Counted from the first letter of the stretch, positions 9,899-18,975 are shown. The stretch is 64,000 bases of DNA from JBAYIE01 sp965279165 (GCA_965279165.1 OZ257140.1:1860001-1924000), one strand, 5' to 3'. Notes: generated by a model from the sequence alone, not told the origin. Program-made: numbers and translations.

Positions 9899-9923
9899 TG
9901 GTTGGTCGCGACCGACCATTACG
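9894..9923. terminator. 30-bp palindrome across the sensor-kinase stop codon
   Basis: Bases 9894-9923 fold back as 15 base pairs with a single T-G wobble; the centre is GTCGCGAC. The TAA stop at 9896-9898 is inside the left arm. The next gene converges from the right only 14 bp away. There is no T-run, so it may act as a two-way barrier or mRNA end stabiliser rather than a standard intrinsic terminator. Confidence 0.5.
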
Positions 9924-9936
9924 ATGTAACCGACCA

Positions 9937-11058
9937 TCATTGTGTCGCCATATATTTCAAAACCGTTTCGTAGGTTGGGAAATTAAATGCGCTCCATTTT
10001 TTTACAACCACATTACCTTTCATCAGCATCAAACCCGGATTGCTTCTAACCATTGATTTTAGTGGCGTTCCATCCATTTGGTAGTAGGTAAAAGCAAGCT
10101 GGTTTTCGTGGCGGTATGGCTCTGTTTTTTCGTAGGCACTTGCTGTTAATGCCCAGAATATTTTTCCGCTTTTTTGCCACTGATCGGCAAGTTGGGCAAT
10201 ACTTTTTTCGATATGTCGCGACTCTTGTATGTTGCGTTGAACCAAAATTAATTTAAAATCGTTGCCGGCTAAAATACTGTCGGTATATTCGGTTCCATCC
10301 ACACCATATACCTTGAAATCATGAATTGGCAATTCGTAACCTTTACGGATTATTTTATCTTTTCTATCGATGAAGGTATAACTCTCATCAATTTTACCAA
10401 TATCATCCATGCCGATTTCTACTTGCTTGCCGTCCTTCTCATAAATAAAAACCATTTGCACACTATCTCGTAAAGCACCTTCGGGATATTGCATTTGTTC
10501 GTAAATATTGTTTCCGATTTTGTATGGCAAAAAATCGATGCGTGGCAGGAACATGTATGTGTACACGGTAAATGCGGTAGTTACCAATAATCCGATAAAC
10601 AAAGCAATGGTTTGAATGGTGGAATTGTTGAAGACTGATTTTATATGTTTATGACCAAGAAATATAATAACTATGAATACCAACAAAACCACATCTTTCA
10701 AAAACGATCCAACGGGTTTGAGTTTGATGGCATCGCCAAAACAACCACAGTCGGTAACTTTTCCTGTAATCGCCGAATAACCGGTTAACCAGGTAAAAAA
10801 TACAATCATCAATAAAAGCAACCAAGCATTTAATCGAGCATAGGCACCTATTAAAAGAGCCACCCCGACCATAATTTCAAAAATACAAATCAACATCGAA
10901 AGCGGTTGGGCGAATTGAACAAATACCGGCCAATTAAAGATTTCAAAGTACTCTTCTAGTTTATAAGAGAATCCAATTGTGTCGTTGGCTTTAATAAAAC
11001 CTGAAACAATAAAGAGAACGCCAACAAATATTCTGCTGATTTGGGTAAGTAATTTCAT
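9937..11058 (-). CDS. BT_3928-like DoxX/MauE family membrane protein
   Basis: The 373-residue product has four membrane helices in the first ~150 residues of the DoxX/MauE type, with the motif GKVTDCGCFGD between helices three and four, and one more helix near residue 150. The C-terminal ~190 residues are soluble and resemble a degenerate thioredoxin-like domain, without a CxxC. Related MauE/DoxX proteins act with thiol-redox partners, so a redox role in the envelope is possible but unproven. The gene has its own divergent start region and converges on the sensor kinase. Confidence 0.8.
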   Translation of the reverse strand: MKLLTQISRIFVGVLFIVSGFIKANDTIGFSYKLEEYFEIFNWPVFVQFAQPLSMLICIFEIMVGVALLIGAYARLNAWLLLLMIVFFTWLTGYSAITGKVTDCGCFGDAIKLKPVGSFLKDVVLLVFIVIIFLGHKHIKSVFNNSTIQTIALFIGLLVTTAFTVYTYMFLPRIDFLPYKIGNNIYEQMQYPEGALRDSVQMVFIYEKDGKQVEIGMDDIGKIDESYTFIDRKDKIIRKGYELPIHDFKVYGVDGTEYTDSILAGNDFKLILVQRNIQESRHIEKSIAQLADQWQKSGKIFWALTASAYEKTEPYRHENQLAFTYYQMDGTPLKSMVRSNPGLMLMKGNVVVKKWSAFNFPTYETVLKYMATQ

Positions 11059-11134
11059 GGTGCAAATTAAAACAAATACTTTCTTAAATATTCGCTAAAA
11101 TCAGGCCGTTACCTGAGATAATTAAAGGCGGCAT

Positions 11135-11680
11135 TTAGCGATTTTCACTTAACTGAATCAAGGCAAATACCGAATAATTGATCATATCCATCAGATTTGA
11201 GTCAATTCCTTCGCTTTCTGTTGTATTATTTTCAGCTTGGATCAATTGACGGATTCGAAGCACCCGCATCAACAACATGTCGGTAAAGGTGCTTACTTGC
11301 ATATCCCTCCATGCTTCACCGTAATCATGGTTCTTTTGTTCCATGAGCATTTTGGTTTTAGCACTGTATTTATCGTATAAGGTAGTTAAGGTTTCCGTGC
11401 TTAGGTCCATTGTTTCCGACTCCACCAATTCCATTTGAATCAATCCAATGATACAATAATTAATAATGCCTTTAAATTCGGATTCGATCCCTTCATCCAC
11501 TTTCATACTGGCTTTTTCTTCGATGGTGCGAATACGTTTTGCTTTGATAAAAATTTGGTCTGTTATCGACCCAATGCGCATTACCCGCCAAGAAGTGCCA
11601 TAGTCGGCGTTTTTGTTCAAAAAAACTTTTTTGCAACCCAATATAATATGGTCGTATTGTGAAGATGTTTGATTTATCAA
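11135..11680 (-). CDS. DUF1599 protein with two tandem copies of the domain
   Basis: The 181-residue product is an internal duplication. The first half has NADYGTSWRVMRIGSITDQI, then KRIRTIEEK and GIINYCIIGLIQ. The second half repeats NHDYGEAWRDMQVSTFTDML, RIRQLIQA and DMINYSVFALIQL. This is the usual form of the Bacteroidota DUF1599 family, whose function is unknown. The repeated acidic and DYG-W positions might bind a metal or nucleotide, which is speculation. The start is 16 bp from the divergent folP frame. Confidence 0.85.
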   Translation of the reverse strand: MINQTSSQYDHIILGCKKVFLNKNADYGTSWRVMRIGSITDQIFIKAKRIRTIEEKASMKVDEGIESEFKGIINYCIIGLIQMELVESETMDLSTETLTTLYDKYSAKTKMLMEQKNHDYGEAWRDMQVSTFTDMLLMRVLRIRQLIQAENNTTESEGIDSNLMDMINYSVFALIQLSENR

Positions 11681-11696
11681 TGCCGGTATTGTTTAT

Positions 11697-12581
11697 TTGT
11701 GCTTCGCAAAATTAGTCGCGAATATCATATTGCAAACTTTAACCCAAAAAATCTCTATCAATTGTAAAGGACGGATATGTTTGCTCAACAAACCTGTAGT
11801 GATGGGCATAGTAAACACTACCCCGGATTCGTTTTTTACAGAAAGCCGCCATTCGGGCATCGAAGCCTCGCTTCGAAAAACAGAACAAATGCTTGAAGAA
11901 GGAGCCACCTTTATTGATATTGGGGGATATTCAACCCGTCCAGGTGCCGATAGCGTAACGGTAGATGAAGAGTTAAAAAGAACAATTCCTGTAATTGAAG
12001 CCATTGCGAATCGTTTTCCGGAGGCGCTCTTATCGATCGATACATTTAGGGCAATTGTAGCCAAAACAGCAATCGATTCAGGGGCCCATTTGGTAAATGA
12101 TATTTCGGCAGGAGATGGCGATTCGGAGATGTTTCAAACAGTAGCCGATTTAAAAGTTCCGTATATAATTATGCATAAAAAAGGGGATCCGGCAACCATG
12201 CACCATAATCCCGAATATGAGAATGTAGTGTTGGAAGTAATGGATTATCTGGCAAAAAAAACAGCTATATTAAAAGACATGGGGGTTGCGGATATTATCC
12301 TTGATCCGGGTTTTGGTTTTGGTAAAAATAGCGACCACAATTATCGGCTGTTTGCTGCATTAAAGGATTTTCAGATAATTGGTTTGCCACTATTAATAGG
12401 TGTTTCACGTAAAAAAATGATTCAAGGAATAATTGGTAGAAACGCAAACGACTCATTGAACGGCACGACGGTATTACATACCCTTGCCCTAATGCAGGGT
12501 ATTAATATTCTAAGGGTTCATGATGTAAAAGAAGCCGTAGAATGTATTAAACTTGTAGATGCAGTTAATGGAACTATTTAG
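11697..12581 (+). CDS. folP: Dihydropteroate synthase
   Basis: FolP joins pterin pyrophosphate and p-aminobenzoate in folate synthesis and is the sulfonamide target. The product (294 residues from this ATG) has MGIVNTTPDSFF, GGYSTRPGAD, NDISAGDGD, DPGFGFGKN, GVSRKKM and RVHDV, all core DHPS motifs. The ATG at 11697 gives a longer leader than usual and leaves only 16 bp to the divergent gene. An in-frame TTG at 11730 would give a more typical N-terminus (QTLTQKISINCKG). The 3' end overlaps cdaA by 23 bp. Confidence 0.93.
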   Translation: MCFAKLVANIILQTLTQKISINCKGRICLLNKPVVMGIVNTTPDSFFTESRHSGIEASLRKTEQMLEEGATFIDIGGYSTRPGADSVTVDEELKRTIPVIEAIANRFPEALLSIDTFRAIVAKTAIDSGAHLVNDISAGDGDSEMFQTVADLKVPYIIMHKKGDPATMHHNPEYENVVLEVMDYLAKKTAILKDMGVADIILDPGFGFGKNSDHNYRLFAALKDFQIIGLPLLIGVSRKKMIQGIIGRNANDSLNGTTVLHTLALMQGINILRVHDVKEAVECIKLVDAVNGTI

Positions 12582-13383
12582 TATTTATAATTACTCGTTT
12601 TCGATCGTCAATATTATCGACATACTTCTAGTATTGTTGATTGGATTTCAGTTATACAGATTATTGAAAGGCAGTTTGGCTTTTAATATGCTCATTGGTT
12701 TACTTACCATCTATATATTCTGGAGGGTGGTTAGTGCATTCGATATGCCGATTATGGAAGGTATCCTGAATCAATTTGTTAAAGTTGGTTTTATAGCGAT
12801 ATTGATTGTTTTTCAGCAAGAAATAAGAAAGTTTTTATTGTTGTTGGGGAAAGGCACTTTTGGAAATGATAAGCGTTCGGTATTGCGGTTTTTACCATGG
12901 AATTGGAAGATTGAAAAAGGATTTCATACCAATTTTGAGGAAATTGTAGAAGCTTGTGATATCCTGTCGCAAACCAATACAGGCGCATTAATTGTATTTC
13001 CAAAAACATCTGAAATGAAATTTATTGGAGCAAGCGGAGAGGTATTGGATGCACATATTACCCGTAGGTTATTGTTGAGCATTTTTAATAAAACCAGTCC
13101 GCTACATGATGGTGCTGTAATTATTGCCAACAGTAAAATTAAGGCAGCAAATGCAGTGTTGCCTATCAGTGATAATCCTGAGGCACAAACAAAATACGGG
13201 TTACGTCACCTGTCAGCAATAGGGATTACAGAGCAAACCGATGCTATTGCATTGATTGTTTCAGAAGAAAAAGGCACCATCGCTATTGTTAAAGAAGGTA
13301 AAATTATGGAACAAATGAGCAAGCAGGAAATAACCGAATTCCTAAACAAAGAATTCGCCAGTGATATGGTGAGTATGAAATAG
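12559..13383 (+). CDS. cdaA: Membrane diadenylate cyclase CdaA
   Basis: The 274-residue product has three N-terminal membrane helices (to about residue 90) and a DisA_N cyclase domain. Catalytic motifs are D184-G185-A186 (PLHDGAVII) and R216-H217 (RHLSA). It makes cyclic di-AMP from two ATP. The start overlaps the folP end by 23 bp, so the two are translated together. Only two bases separate its stop from the convergent next gene. Confidence 0.93.
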   Translation: MQLMELFSIYNYSFSIVNIIDILLVLLIGFQLYRLLKGSLAFNMLIGLLTIYIFWRVVSAFDMPIMEGILNQFVKVGFIAILIVFQQEIRKFLLLLGKGTFGNDKRSVLRFLPWNWKIEKGFHTNFEEIVEACDILSQTNTGALIVFPKTSEMKFIGASGEVLDAHITRRLLLSIFNKTSPLHDGAVIIANSKIKAANAVLPISDNPEAQTKYGLRHLSAIGITEQTDAIALIVSEEKGTIAIVKEGKIMEQMSKQEITEFLNKEFASDMVSMK

Positions 13384-13385
13384 AT

Positions 13386-14243
13386 TTATAATTTGGCGGC
13401 TTTCTCTTTTATCGATTTCAGTGTCTTCAAATCTTTGGCAGTTAGTTTGCAATTATCTCTGCCGGTTGAAGTAAAATACATCAGCTCACTTCCGGCAGCA
13501 CTGATGACCAATTTGTTGCAATATTTTTCATCCTGAACCTGAAAATAGTAAAGTTTGGTTTGGTCTTGTTGCAAAATCGCCTGATAAATTCCGTCTCTAT
13601 CAACTTGTTCATCTGCTTCGCCATCCCATAATTTACCAACTTCTTCTGTTGGTTTGATATCCAGCACTTTCTTCTCAAACAACAAGGTTTGGCTGCTCAT
13701 TACTCCTTTGTCGGTTGGGTAGTTATTCATCAGAAAAGATTCAGAAATTGCGCGGTCGTCTTTTCCTTCAATGGCGATATTCATATACGAATTCAATAAT
13801 TGAACGCCTCTGGTTAATTCGGGCCACCAATCAGCAGTATCAATTGAATTACTGCAATATCCAATTGCCACCATATCATCGGCCATCACTTTTCGTTTAT
13901 AATTTTTGGCAAGTAAAAGGCCATTGATATCGTTTTCGGCTGAATTTACTTTGGCTTTTAATTTTGAACCTTTGCTTTTGCTGAATACCAGAAACGAATA
14001 CTCCGGTTTCTTTAGGTATGGTTTTAACATGGTATCTATTACAAACACATATCCGGTATTAAATGTCCAGTATTTTTGCATGGCAGCTTGAATAGAGGCA
14101 TTATAACTGCTGTCTGAATTTAATACAACAACAATGCGGGTATCTTTTATGCGATCAATTTCGGGTTTTTTCTGAAATCCGAATTGAGCAAAACTGCTTA
14201 CCGAAAGAAATAGTAAGGCAATTATAACAAGGTATCTTTTCAT
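13386..14243 (-). CDS. Secreted protein of unknown function
   Basis: The 285-residue product begins with a clean signal peptide (MKRYLVIIALLFLSVSSFAQ). The mature part is a mixed alpha/beta protein with no family motif I recognise and only two cysteines, in CSNS near residue 128 and DNCKL near the C-terminus. It has its own transcription unit, converging on cdaA. Its destination is likely the periplasm or outer membrane; the lack of a lipobox or sorting tail argues against surface anchoring. Confidence 0.75.
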   Translation of the reverse strand: MKRYLVIIALLFLSVSSFAQFGFQKKPEIDRIKDTRIVVVLNSDSSYNASIQAAMQKYWTFNTGYVFVIDTMLKPYLKKPEYSFLVFSKSKGSKLKAKVNSAENDINGLLLAKNYKRKVMADDMVAIGYCSNSIDTADWWPELTRGVQLLNSYMNIAIEGKDDRAISESFLMNNYPTDKGVMSSQTLLFEKKVLDIKPTEEVGKLWDGEADEQVDRDGIYQAILQQDQTKLYYFQVQDEKYCNKLVISAAGSELMYFTSTGRDNCKLTAKDLKTLKSIKEKAAKL

Positions 14244-14314
14244 GATTGGCGGTTTTAATTTAAGTCGAAGAAAATAAAAATGTACCGATTTAAGAAGGAA
14301 GATACACTTTTTTT

Positions 14315-15019
14315 TTAAAGTAGGCCTTCATCTGCAAAGCTGAAATAGGTTTTGTCGCCGATTATAACATGGTCGATAATCAGTATATCCAGCAATTTAG
14401 CCGCATCGGTAAGTTTTCTGGTTAATTGCAAATCTGCTTCACTTGGTTTGGTGTTACCGGAGGGATGGTTATGGCATAGCACAATAGAAGACGCTAAGTT
14501 TTCCAAAGCATACTTAAATAAAATTTTCGAATCAACCAGTGTTCCGCTTACACCACCTTCGCTTACTTTTCTGGATTGTAAACATCGGTTGTTTCGGTTG
14601 AGTAGCAAAACCCAAAATTCTTCGTGAGGCAAGTCGGAAATCAAGGGATAAAACCAATCAAAACTATCTTTGCTGCTCGCAATTTGCATGCGCTTAACAG
14701 ATTCAGAAGTTTTTCTTCTACGCCCAAGTTCAAGCGCTGCAATTAGGGTAAGTGCCTTTGCTTCACCAATTCCTTTTATTTTTTTAAAATCTCCGGTTTG
14801 CAATTTGCCTAATTCATTTAGATTATGGTTGGTGAGGGATAATATTTTTTTTGAAAGTTCTACTGCGGATTCATCTCTGGTTCCGGTAGCAATTAAAATC
14901 GCTAGTAATTCGGCATCGCTTAAAGCATGCAAACCTTTAAGCATGAGTTTTTCTCTTGGCCTGTCGTCTTCTGCCCATTGTTTAATTGGCAGGGTTTTTA
15001 ATTCTGTTTCATAATTCAT
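14315..15019 (-). CDS. radC: RadC/UPF0758 family JAB-domain protein
   Basis: I chose the ATG at 15019 because the product then starts MNYETELKTLPIKQWAEDDRPREK as in homologues; a longer frame starts at 15046. The 234-residue product has an N-terminal helix-hairpin-helix region (KIKGIGEAKALTLIAALELG) and a C-terminal JAB/MPN domain with HNHPSGNTKPSEAD, the metal-binding HxH...D motif. The RadC name is historical and its DNA-repair role is disputed; a metalloprotease or nuclease-associated role is equally possible. Confidence 0.9.
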   Translation of the reverse strand: MNYETELKTLPIKQWAEDDRPREKLMLKGLHALSDAELLAILIATGTRDESAVELSKKILSLTNHNLNELGKLQTGDFKKIKGIGEAKALTLIAALELGRRRKTSESVKRMQIASSKDSFDWFYPLISDLPHEEFWVLLLNRNNRCLQSRKVSEGGVSGTLVDSKILFKYALENLASSIVLCHNHPSGNTKPSEADLQLTRKLTDAAKLLDILIIDHVIIGDKTYFSFADEGLL

Positions 15020-15119
15020 CGTAATCCGAAAGTAAAAAACGAACAAATTACATACCTACCATGGTTGATAAATTTTAATTAAGGTAACCAATAAGAAGGT
15101 ATTAAATTATACTTGCAAT

Positions 15120-15749
15120 ATGGCAATCCACCCAATTGTATTAAGGATTGAAAAAGGCGAATCCGACACGCTAGATTTCAAGAAAACGATTAGCAGTGCG
15201 GCCAAAATTGCCAAAACCATGGTATCGTTTGCCAATCATAAAGGCGGCACGTTACTGGTTGGTGTAAATGATAGTGGAACCCTTGCCGGTGTGAAATCGG
15301 AAGACGAAAAATATATGCTGGATCTGGCAGGCGGATTTTATTGTAAACCGGAAATAAATCCGAAAATCAAGGAATGGGAAATAGGAAAGAAATTAATACT
15401 GGAAGTTTATATTCCTGAAGGGAAGAGCAAACCATATTATGCGAAAGGAGATGACCAGAAATGGTGGGTTTATATTCGGGTGAAGGACCAATCCTTACTG
15501 GCCAGTAAAATTGTGGTGGATGTATTGAAAAGAAATTCGGCGGGCGAGGGCTCGTTAATCCAATATAGTCGCCACGAATCGGCTTTGCTCAAGCATCTAA
15601 CATTATCCGAAAAAATTACCACCAAGGAAGTTTGTAAGTTACTGAATATTTCACGTTGGCGTGCCCAGAAAATGCTGGTTAACCTTATAAGTACCGGTAT
15701 CATAAGAAACCATACTACCGAAAAAACGGAGTATTTTACCTTAGCCTGA
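15120..15749 (+). CDS. AlbA_2 (Schlafen-like) domain protein with C-terminal winged helix
   Basis: The 209-residue product carries an AlbA_2 domain: ESDTLDFKKTISSAAKIAKTM at the start, then FANHKGGTLLVGVNDSGTLAG. The last ~60 residues form a helix-turn-helix (TKEVCKLLNISRWRAQKMLVNL). The family is often annotated as ATP-binding or DNA-binding regulators. A sequence TATACTTG at 15108-15115 sits only a few bases before the ATG, so transcription could be leaderless. It is not linked to a restriction or toxin gene here. Confidence 0.8.
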   Translation: MAIHPIVLRIEKGESDTLDFKKTISSAAKIAKTMVSFANHKGGTLLVGVNDSGTLAGVKSEDEKYMLDLAGGFYCKPEINPKIKEWEIGKKLILEVYIPEGKSKPYYAKGDDQKWWVYIRVKDQSLLASKIVVDVLKRNSAGEGSLIQYSRHESALLKHLTLSEKITTKEVCKLLNISRWRAQKMLVNLISTGIIRNHTTEKTEYFTLA

Positions 15750-15790
15750 CAAGAATCTAAAGGTTAATTTTTTTAAGAATGGAATTGCGT

Positions 15791-15798
15791 TATTTTTG
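15791..15798 (+). promoter_or_regulatory. Candidate -7 box for guaB
   Basis: TATTTTTG matches TAnnTTTG and is followed by CAC, 30 bp before the ATG. The same TATTTTTGC core occurs upstream of pgk. No clear -33 box is seen. Confidence 0.4.
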
Positions 15799-15828
15799 CA
15801 CGGCAAATAATGGTAAGTATTATTTGCT

Positions 15829-17304
15829 ATGATAAACGATAAAAACAAGTTCTACGGCGAAGGCCTCACATTTGATGATGTTTTGGTTCTTCCTGCTTAT
15901 TCAGAGATACTTCCACGCGAAGTAAACACCTCCACCCAGTTAACACAAAATATCCGCATCAATATTCCGATTGTATCGGCTGCAATGGATACGGTAACCG
16001 AATCGGTTATGGCAATTGCTATGGCGCAACAGGGAGGAGTTGGTATCTTGCATAAAAATATGAGCATCGAACGCCAAGCCGAAGAGGTACGACGCGTAAA
16101 AAGAAGTGAAAGCGGAATGATTCTCGATCCGATTACTTTATTACAAAACGCTACTTTAAAGCAAGCGCTGTTGTTGATGAGTGAAAATAAAATTGGTGGA
16201 ATTCCTATTATTGATGGCAATCATAAGTTGGTTGGTGTACTTACAAACAGGGATTTGCGATTTGAAAAGAACCTGAATAAAAAGGTAAGTGAAGTAATGA
16301 CAAGCGAAAACCTGATTACTGCACCGCAAGGAACTGATTTGAAGAAGGCGGAACTGATTTTGCAAAAGTATAAAATCGAAAAACTGCCTGTGGTGAATAA
16401 GGCCGGCAAACTTATCGGACTGATTACTTATAAAGATATTTTGAAATTACGCGATAACCCGAATGCCTGTAAGGATAAACACGGTCGTTTGTTGGTAGGT
16501 GCTGCTGTTGGCGTAACTTCAGATACCCAAGAGAGAATATCTGCGCTAGCAAATGCAGGTGCTGATTTTGTAATTATTGATACAGCCCATGGACATTCGA
16601 GAGGGGTATTAAATGAGATTGCCCGAATGCGCAAAGCATTTACCTCTTTGGATATTATAGCAGGAAACGTTGCAACCGGCGATGGTGCGAAAGCATTGGT
16701 AAAGGCCGGAGTGGATGCAGTTAAAGTAGGAGTTGGTCCGGGATCTATTTGTACCACTAGGATTATAGCAGGTATTGGTGTGCCGCAATTAACTGCAATT
16801 TATGAGGCTGCCAAAGCTTTAAAAGGTTCCGGAATTCCGGTTATTGCAGATGGTGGAATCAGATACAGTGGGGATATTGTAAAAGCGATTGCTGCCGGTG
16901 CAAGTACTGTAATGTCGGGCTCAATTTTTGCCGGAACGGAGGAATCACCTGGAGAAACGATCATTTACGAAGGAAGAAAATTTAAATCCTACCGAGGTAT
17001 GGGTTCTATCGAAGCCATGAAAGAAGGTTCAAAAGACCGTTATTTTCAGGATGCAGAAGAAGAAATTGCCAAACTGGTTCCGGAAGGAATTGTTGGGATT
17101 GTGCCATTTAAGGGCTCTATAAAGGAAGTGCTTTACCAATATGTAGGCGGATTGCGTGCAGGTATGGGTTATGTAGGTGCTAAGGATATGAAAACTTTGC
17201 AAACGGCTAAATTTATTAAAATCACCGGTGCTGGCGCCAAAGAAAGCCATGCACATGATATTACCATCACAAAAGAAGCACCTAATTATAGCTCGAACCG
17301 CTAA
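15829..17304 (+). CDS. guaB: Inosine-5'-monophosphate dehydrogenase
   Basis: The 491-residue product oxidises IMP to XMP with NAD, the first committed step of GMP synthesis. Visible parts are the barrel start (GEGLTFDDVLVLPAYSE), two CBS domains (~95-210), the catalytic loop GPGSICTTR with Cys308, GGIRYSGD, and the flap and FKSYRGMGS motifs. Length is standard. It is a single-gene unit; its stop lies two bases from the convergent VanZ-like gene, with no room for a separate terminator. Confidence 0.96.
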   Translation: MINDKNKFYGEGLTFDDVLVLPAYSEILPREVNTSTQLTQNIRINIPIVSAAMDTVTESVMAIAMAQQGGVGILHKNMSIERQAEEVRRVKRSESGMILDPITLLQNATLKQALLLMSENKIGGIPIIDGNHKLVGVLTNRDLRFEKNLNKKVSEVMTSENLITAPQGTDLKKAELILQKYKIEKLPVVNKAGKLIGLITYKDILKLRDNPNACKDKHGRLLVGAAVGVTSDTQERISALANAGADFVIIDTAHGHSRGVLNEIARMRKAFTSLDIIAGNVATGDGAKALVKAGVDAVKVGVGPGSICTTRIIAGIGVPQLTAIYEAAKALKGSGIPVIADGGIRYSGDIVKAIAAGASTVMSGSIFAGTEESPGETIIYEGRKFKSYRGMGSIEAMKEGSKDRYFQDAEEEIAKLVPEGIVGIVPFKGSIKEVLYQYVGGLRAGMGYVGAKDMKTLQTAKFIKITGAGAKESHAHDITITKEAPNYSSNR

Positions 17305-17306
17305 AT

Positions 17307-17693
17307 TTATATCAACTTAAGCTTACGGTATTTGTATCTGAGCCAGTAGTAGGCAATAATACATCCAACGGTATTGGCTACCATATCGAAATAGTCAAAA
17401 CTACGCGATGTGGTAATGGTTATCTGCAGAATTTCGATACAAATGCCATAAACGGCACATAAAGCGCACACCAAGAACAAAACATTAAGGTTGATGGTTT
17501 GATGCGACTTTTTTCTGGCTTGCATTACCAAAGCCGCTTGAAATCCAAATAGAATCATGTGAATCGGTTTGTCGTAATTGAACAAATCGTTCCAATTTAA
17601 TTTTTCTAATGTACTTGCATTAGATAACGTAGCAAACAGAATAAAAAGAAACCAGGCTATCGCAGGAATATAATTTTTGATTTCCGGTTTCAT
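17307..17693 (-). CDS. VanZ-like family membrane protein
   Basis: The 128-residue product has four hydrophobic segments and the family pattern NYDKPIHMILFGFQAALV followed by a final helix pair with SRSFDYFDMVANTVGC. VanZ-like proteins are small membrane proteins; the founding member gives low-level teicoplanin resistance, but the role of stand-alone homologues is unknown. It is 34 bp downstream of pgk on the same strand and probably read with it through a short 7-bp repeat array. Confidence 0.8.
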   Translation of the reverse strand: MKPEIKNYIPAIAWFLFILFATLSNASTLEKLNWNDLFNYDKPIHMILFGFQAALVMQARKKSHQTINLNVLFLVCALCAVYGICIEILQITITTSRSFDYFDMVANTVGCIIAYYWLRYKYRKLKLI

Positions 17694-17696
17694 CTT

Positions 17697-17738
17697 AACT
17701 CATATCTTATAACTTATATCTCATAACTCATATCTCCT
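17697..17738. repeat. Heptamer array at the pgk 3' end
   Basis: Six contiguous 7-mers run AACTCAT, ATCTTAT, AACTTAT, ATCTCAT, AACTCAT, ATCTCCT. The two types alternate, giving a 14-bp super-period. The pgk stop codon (17728-17730, minus strand) lies inside the array, so the last pgk codons are part of it. It fills the gap between pgk and the VanZ-like gene. Confidence 0.75.
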
Positions 17739-18945
17739 CCCTCACCGCTTTTATTCCCGGCAATTCCTTCCCTTCAAAGTATTCGAGTAAAGCTCCTCCA
17801 CCGGTACTCACATAACTCACTTGATTTTCGAATCCAAACTTGGCAACTGCAGCTGCACTATCGCCACCACCAATGAGCGAAAAGGCACCGTTTTTTGTAG
17901 CCTCTGCTACGGCAATTGCTGCTTGTTTGGTGCCGGCTTCATAATTGCTCATTTCAAATACACCCATCGGACCATTCCATAATATGGTTTTGGAAGCACG
18001 GATAATGGCATCGTTTTCAGCAATGGCTTTTGGACCAATATCCAATCCCATCCAACCTTTTTCGATAAGTTTGTTGTCACATACCTTGTGGTTGGCATCA
18101 TTTGAGAACGCATCTGCAATCACCGAATCAATCGGTAAAATTAATTTCACACCCAAATCTTCGGCTTTTTTAATCAAGGATAAACAAAGGTCTAATCTAT
18201 CATCTTCACATAGAGAAGAACCAATTTCATATCCTTGTGCTTTTAAAAAAGTATAGGCCATTCCTCCTCCAATTATTAGGTTATCTACTCGGTTTAATAG
18301 ATTTTCGAGTATCAATAATTTATCTGAAACCTTGGCTCCACCCGTTATTGCAGTAAATGGACGCTCGGCATGTTGCATTACTTTTTCTGCATTTTCAATT
18401 TCTTTTGCCATTACGTAACCAAAACATTTTGCTTGTGGAAAGTATTGTGCGATGATTGCTGTTGAGGCATGAGCTCGATGTGCAGTACCAAAGGCATCAT
18501 TTACATAAATATCCCCATATGCTGAAAGTTTTTTGGCAAATATGGCATCCCCTTTTTCTTCTTCTTTATAGAAACGCAGGTTTTCAAGTAATAAAACTTC
18601 TCCAGGCTGTAAATCTGCAGCCATTTTTGTGGCATCGTTTCCTATACAGTCAGCAGCAAACTTTACTTCTACACCCAGTAATTCTCCGGTACGTTTTATG
18701 GTATGTTTCAACGAAAACTTTTCATAATCAATGCTTCCGTCATCCTTCAGTTTTTTAAGCGGACGACCAAGATGCGACATTAAAATGCAAGAACCGCCAT
18801 CAGCAAGTATTTTCTTTAAAGTAGGAATAGTGGCTTTTATCCTGGCATCATCGGTAATTTGGAATTGCTTGTCCATAGGCACATTGAAGTCAACACGCAC
18901 CAGTGCTTTCTTATTCTGGAAGGAGATAGAATCTACTGTTTTCAT
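17728..18945 (-). CDS. pgk: Phosphoglycerate kinase
   Basis: Pgk converts 1,3-bisphosphoglycerate and ADP to 3-phosphoglycerate and ATP in glycolysis. The 405-residue product has RVDFNVP, SHLGRP, GGAKVSDKLLILENL, GGGMAYTFLKAQG, NGPMGVFE and the nucleotide-binding GGGDSAAAV near the C-terminus. Length is normal. A TATTTTTG box on the minus strand lies 23 bp before the ATG. The stop codon falls in an array of 7-bp repeats. Confidence 0.96.
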   Translation of the reverse strand: MKTVDSISFQNKKALVRVDFNVPMDKQFQITDDARIKATIPTLKKILADGGSCILMSHLGRPLKKLKDDGSIDYEKFSLKHTIKRTGELLGVEVKFAADCIGNDATKMAADLQPGEVLLLENLRFYKEEEKGDAIFAKKLSAYGDIYVNDAFGTAHRAHASTAIIAQYFPQAKCFGYVMAKEIENAEKVMQHAERPFTAITGGAKVSDKLLILENLLNRVDNLIIGGGMAYTFLKAQGYEIGSSLCEDDRLDLCLSLIKKAEDLGVKLILPIDSVIADAFSNDANHKVCDNKLIEKGWMGLDIGPKAIAENDAIIRASKTILWNGPMGVFEMSNYEAGTKQAAIAVAEATKNGAFSLIGGGDSAAAVAKFGFENQVSYVSTGGGALLEYFEGKELPGIKAVREEI

Positions 18946-18967
18946 AAAAGTCTGTTTTAAAGTGGGG

Positions 18968-18975
18968 CAAAAATA
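18968..18975 (-). promoter_or_regulatory. Candidate -7 box for pgk
   Basis: On the minus strand this is TATTTTTG, an exact TAnnTTTG match, followed by CCCC and 22 bp before the start codon. A TTTTG lies about 25 bp further upstream, slightly beyond the usual spacing. Confidence 0.4.
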
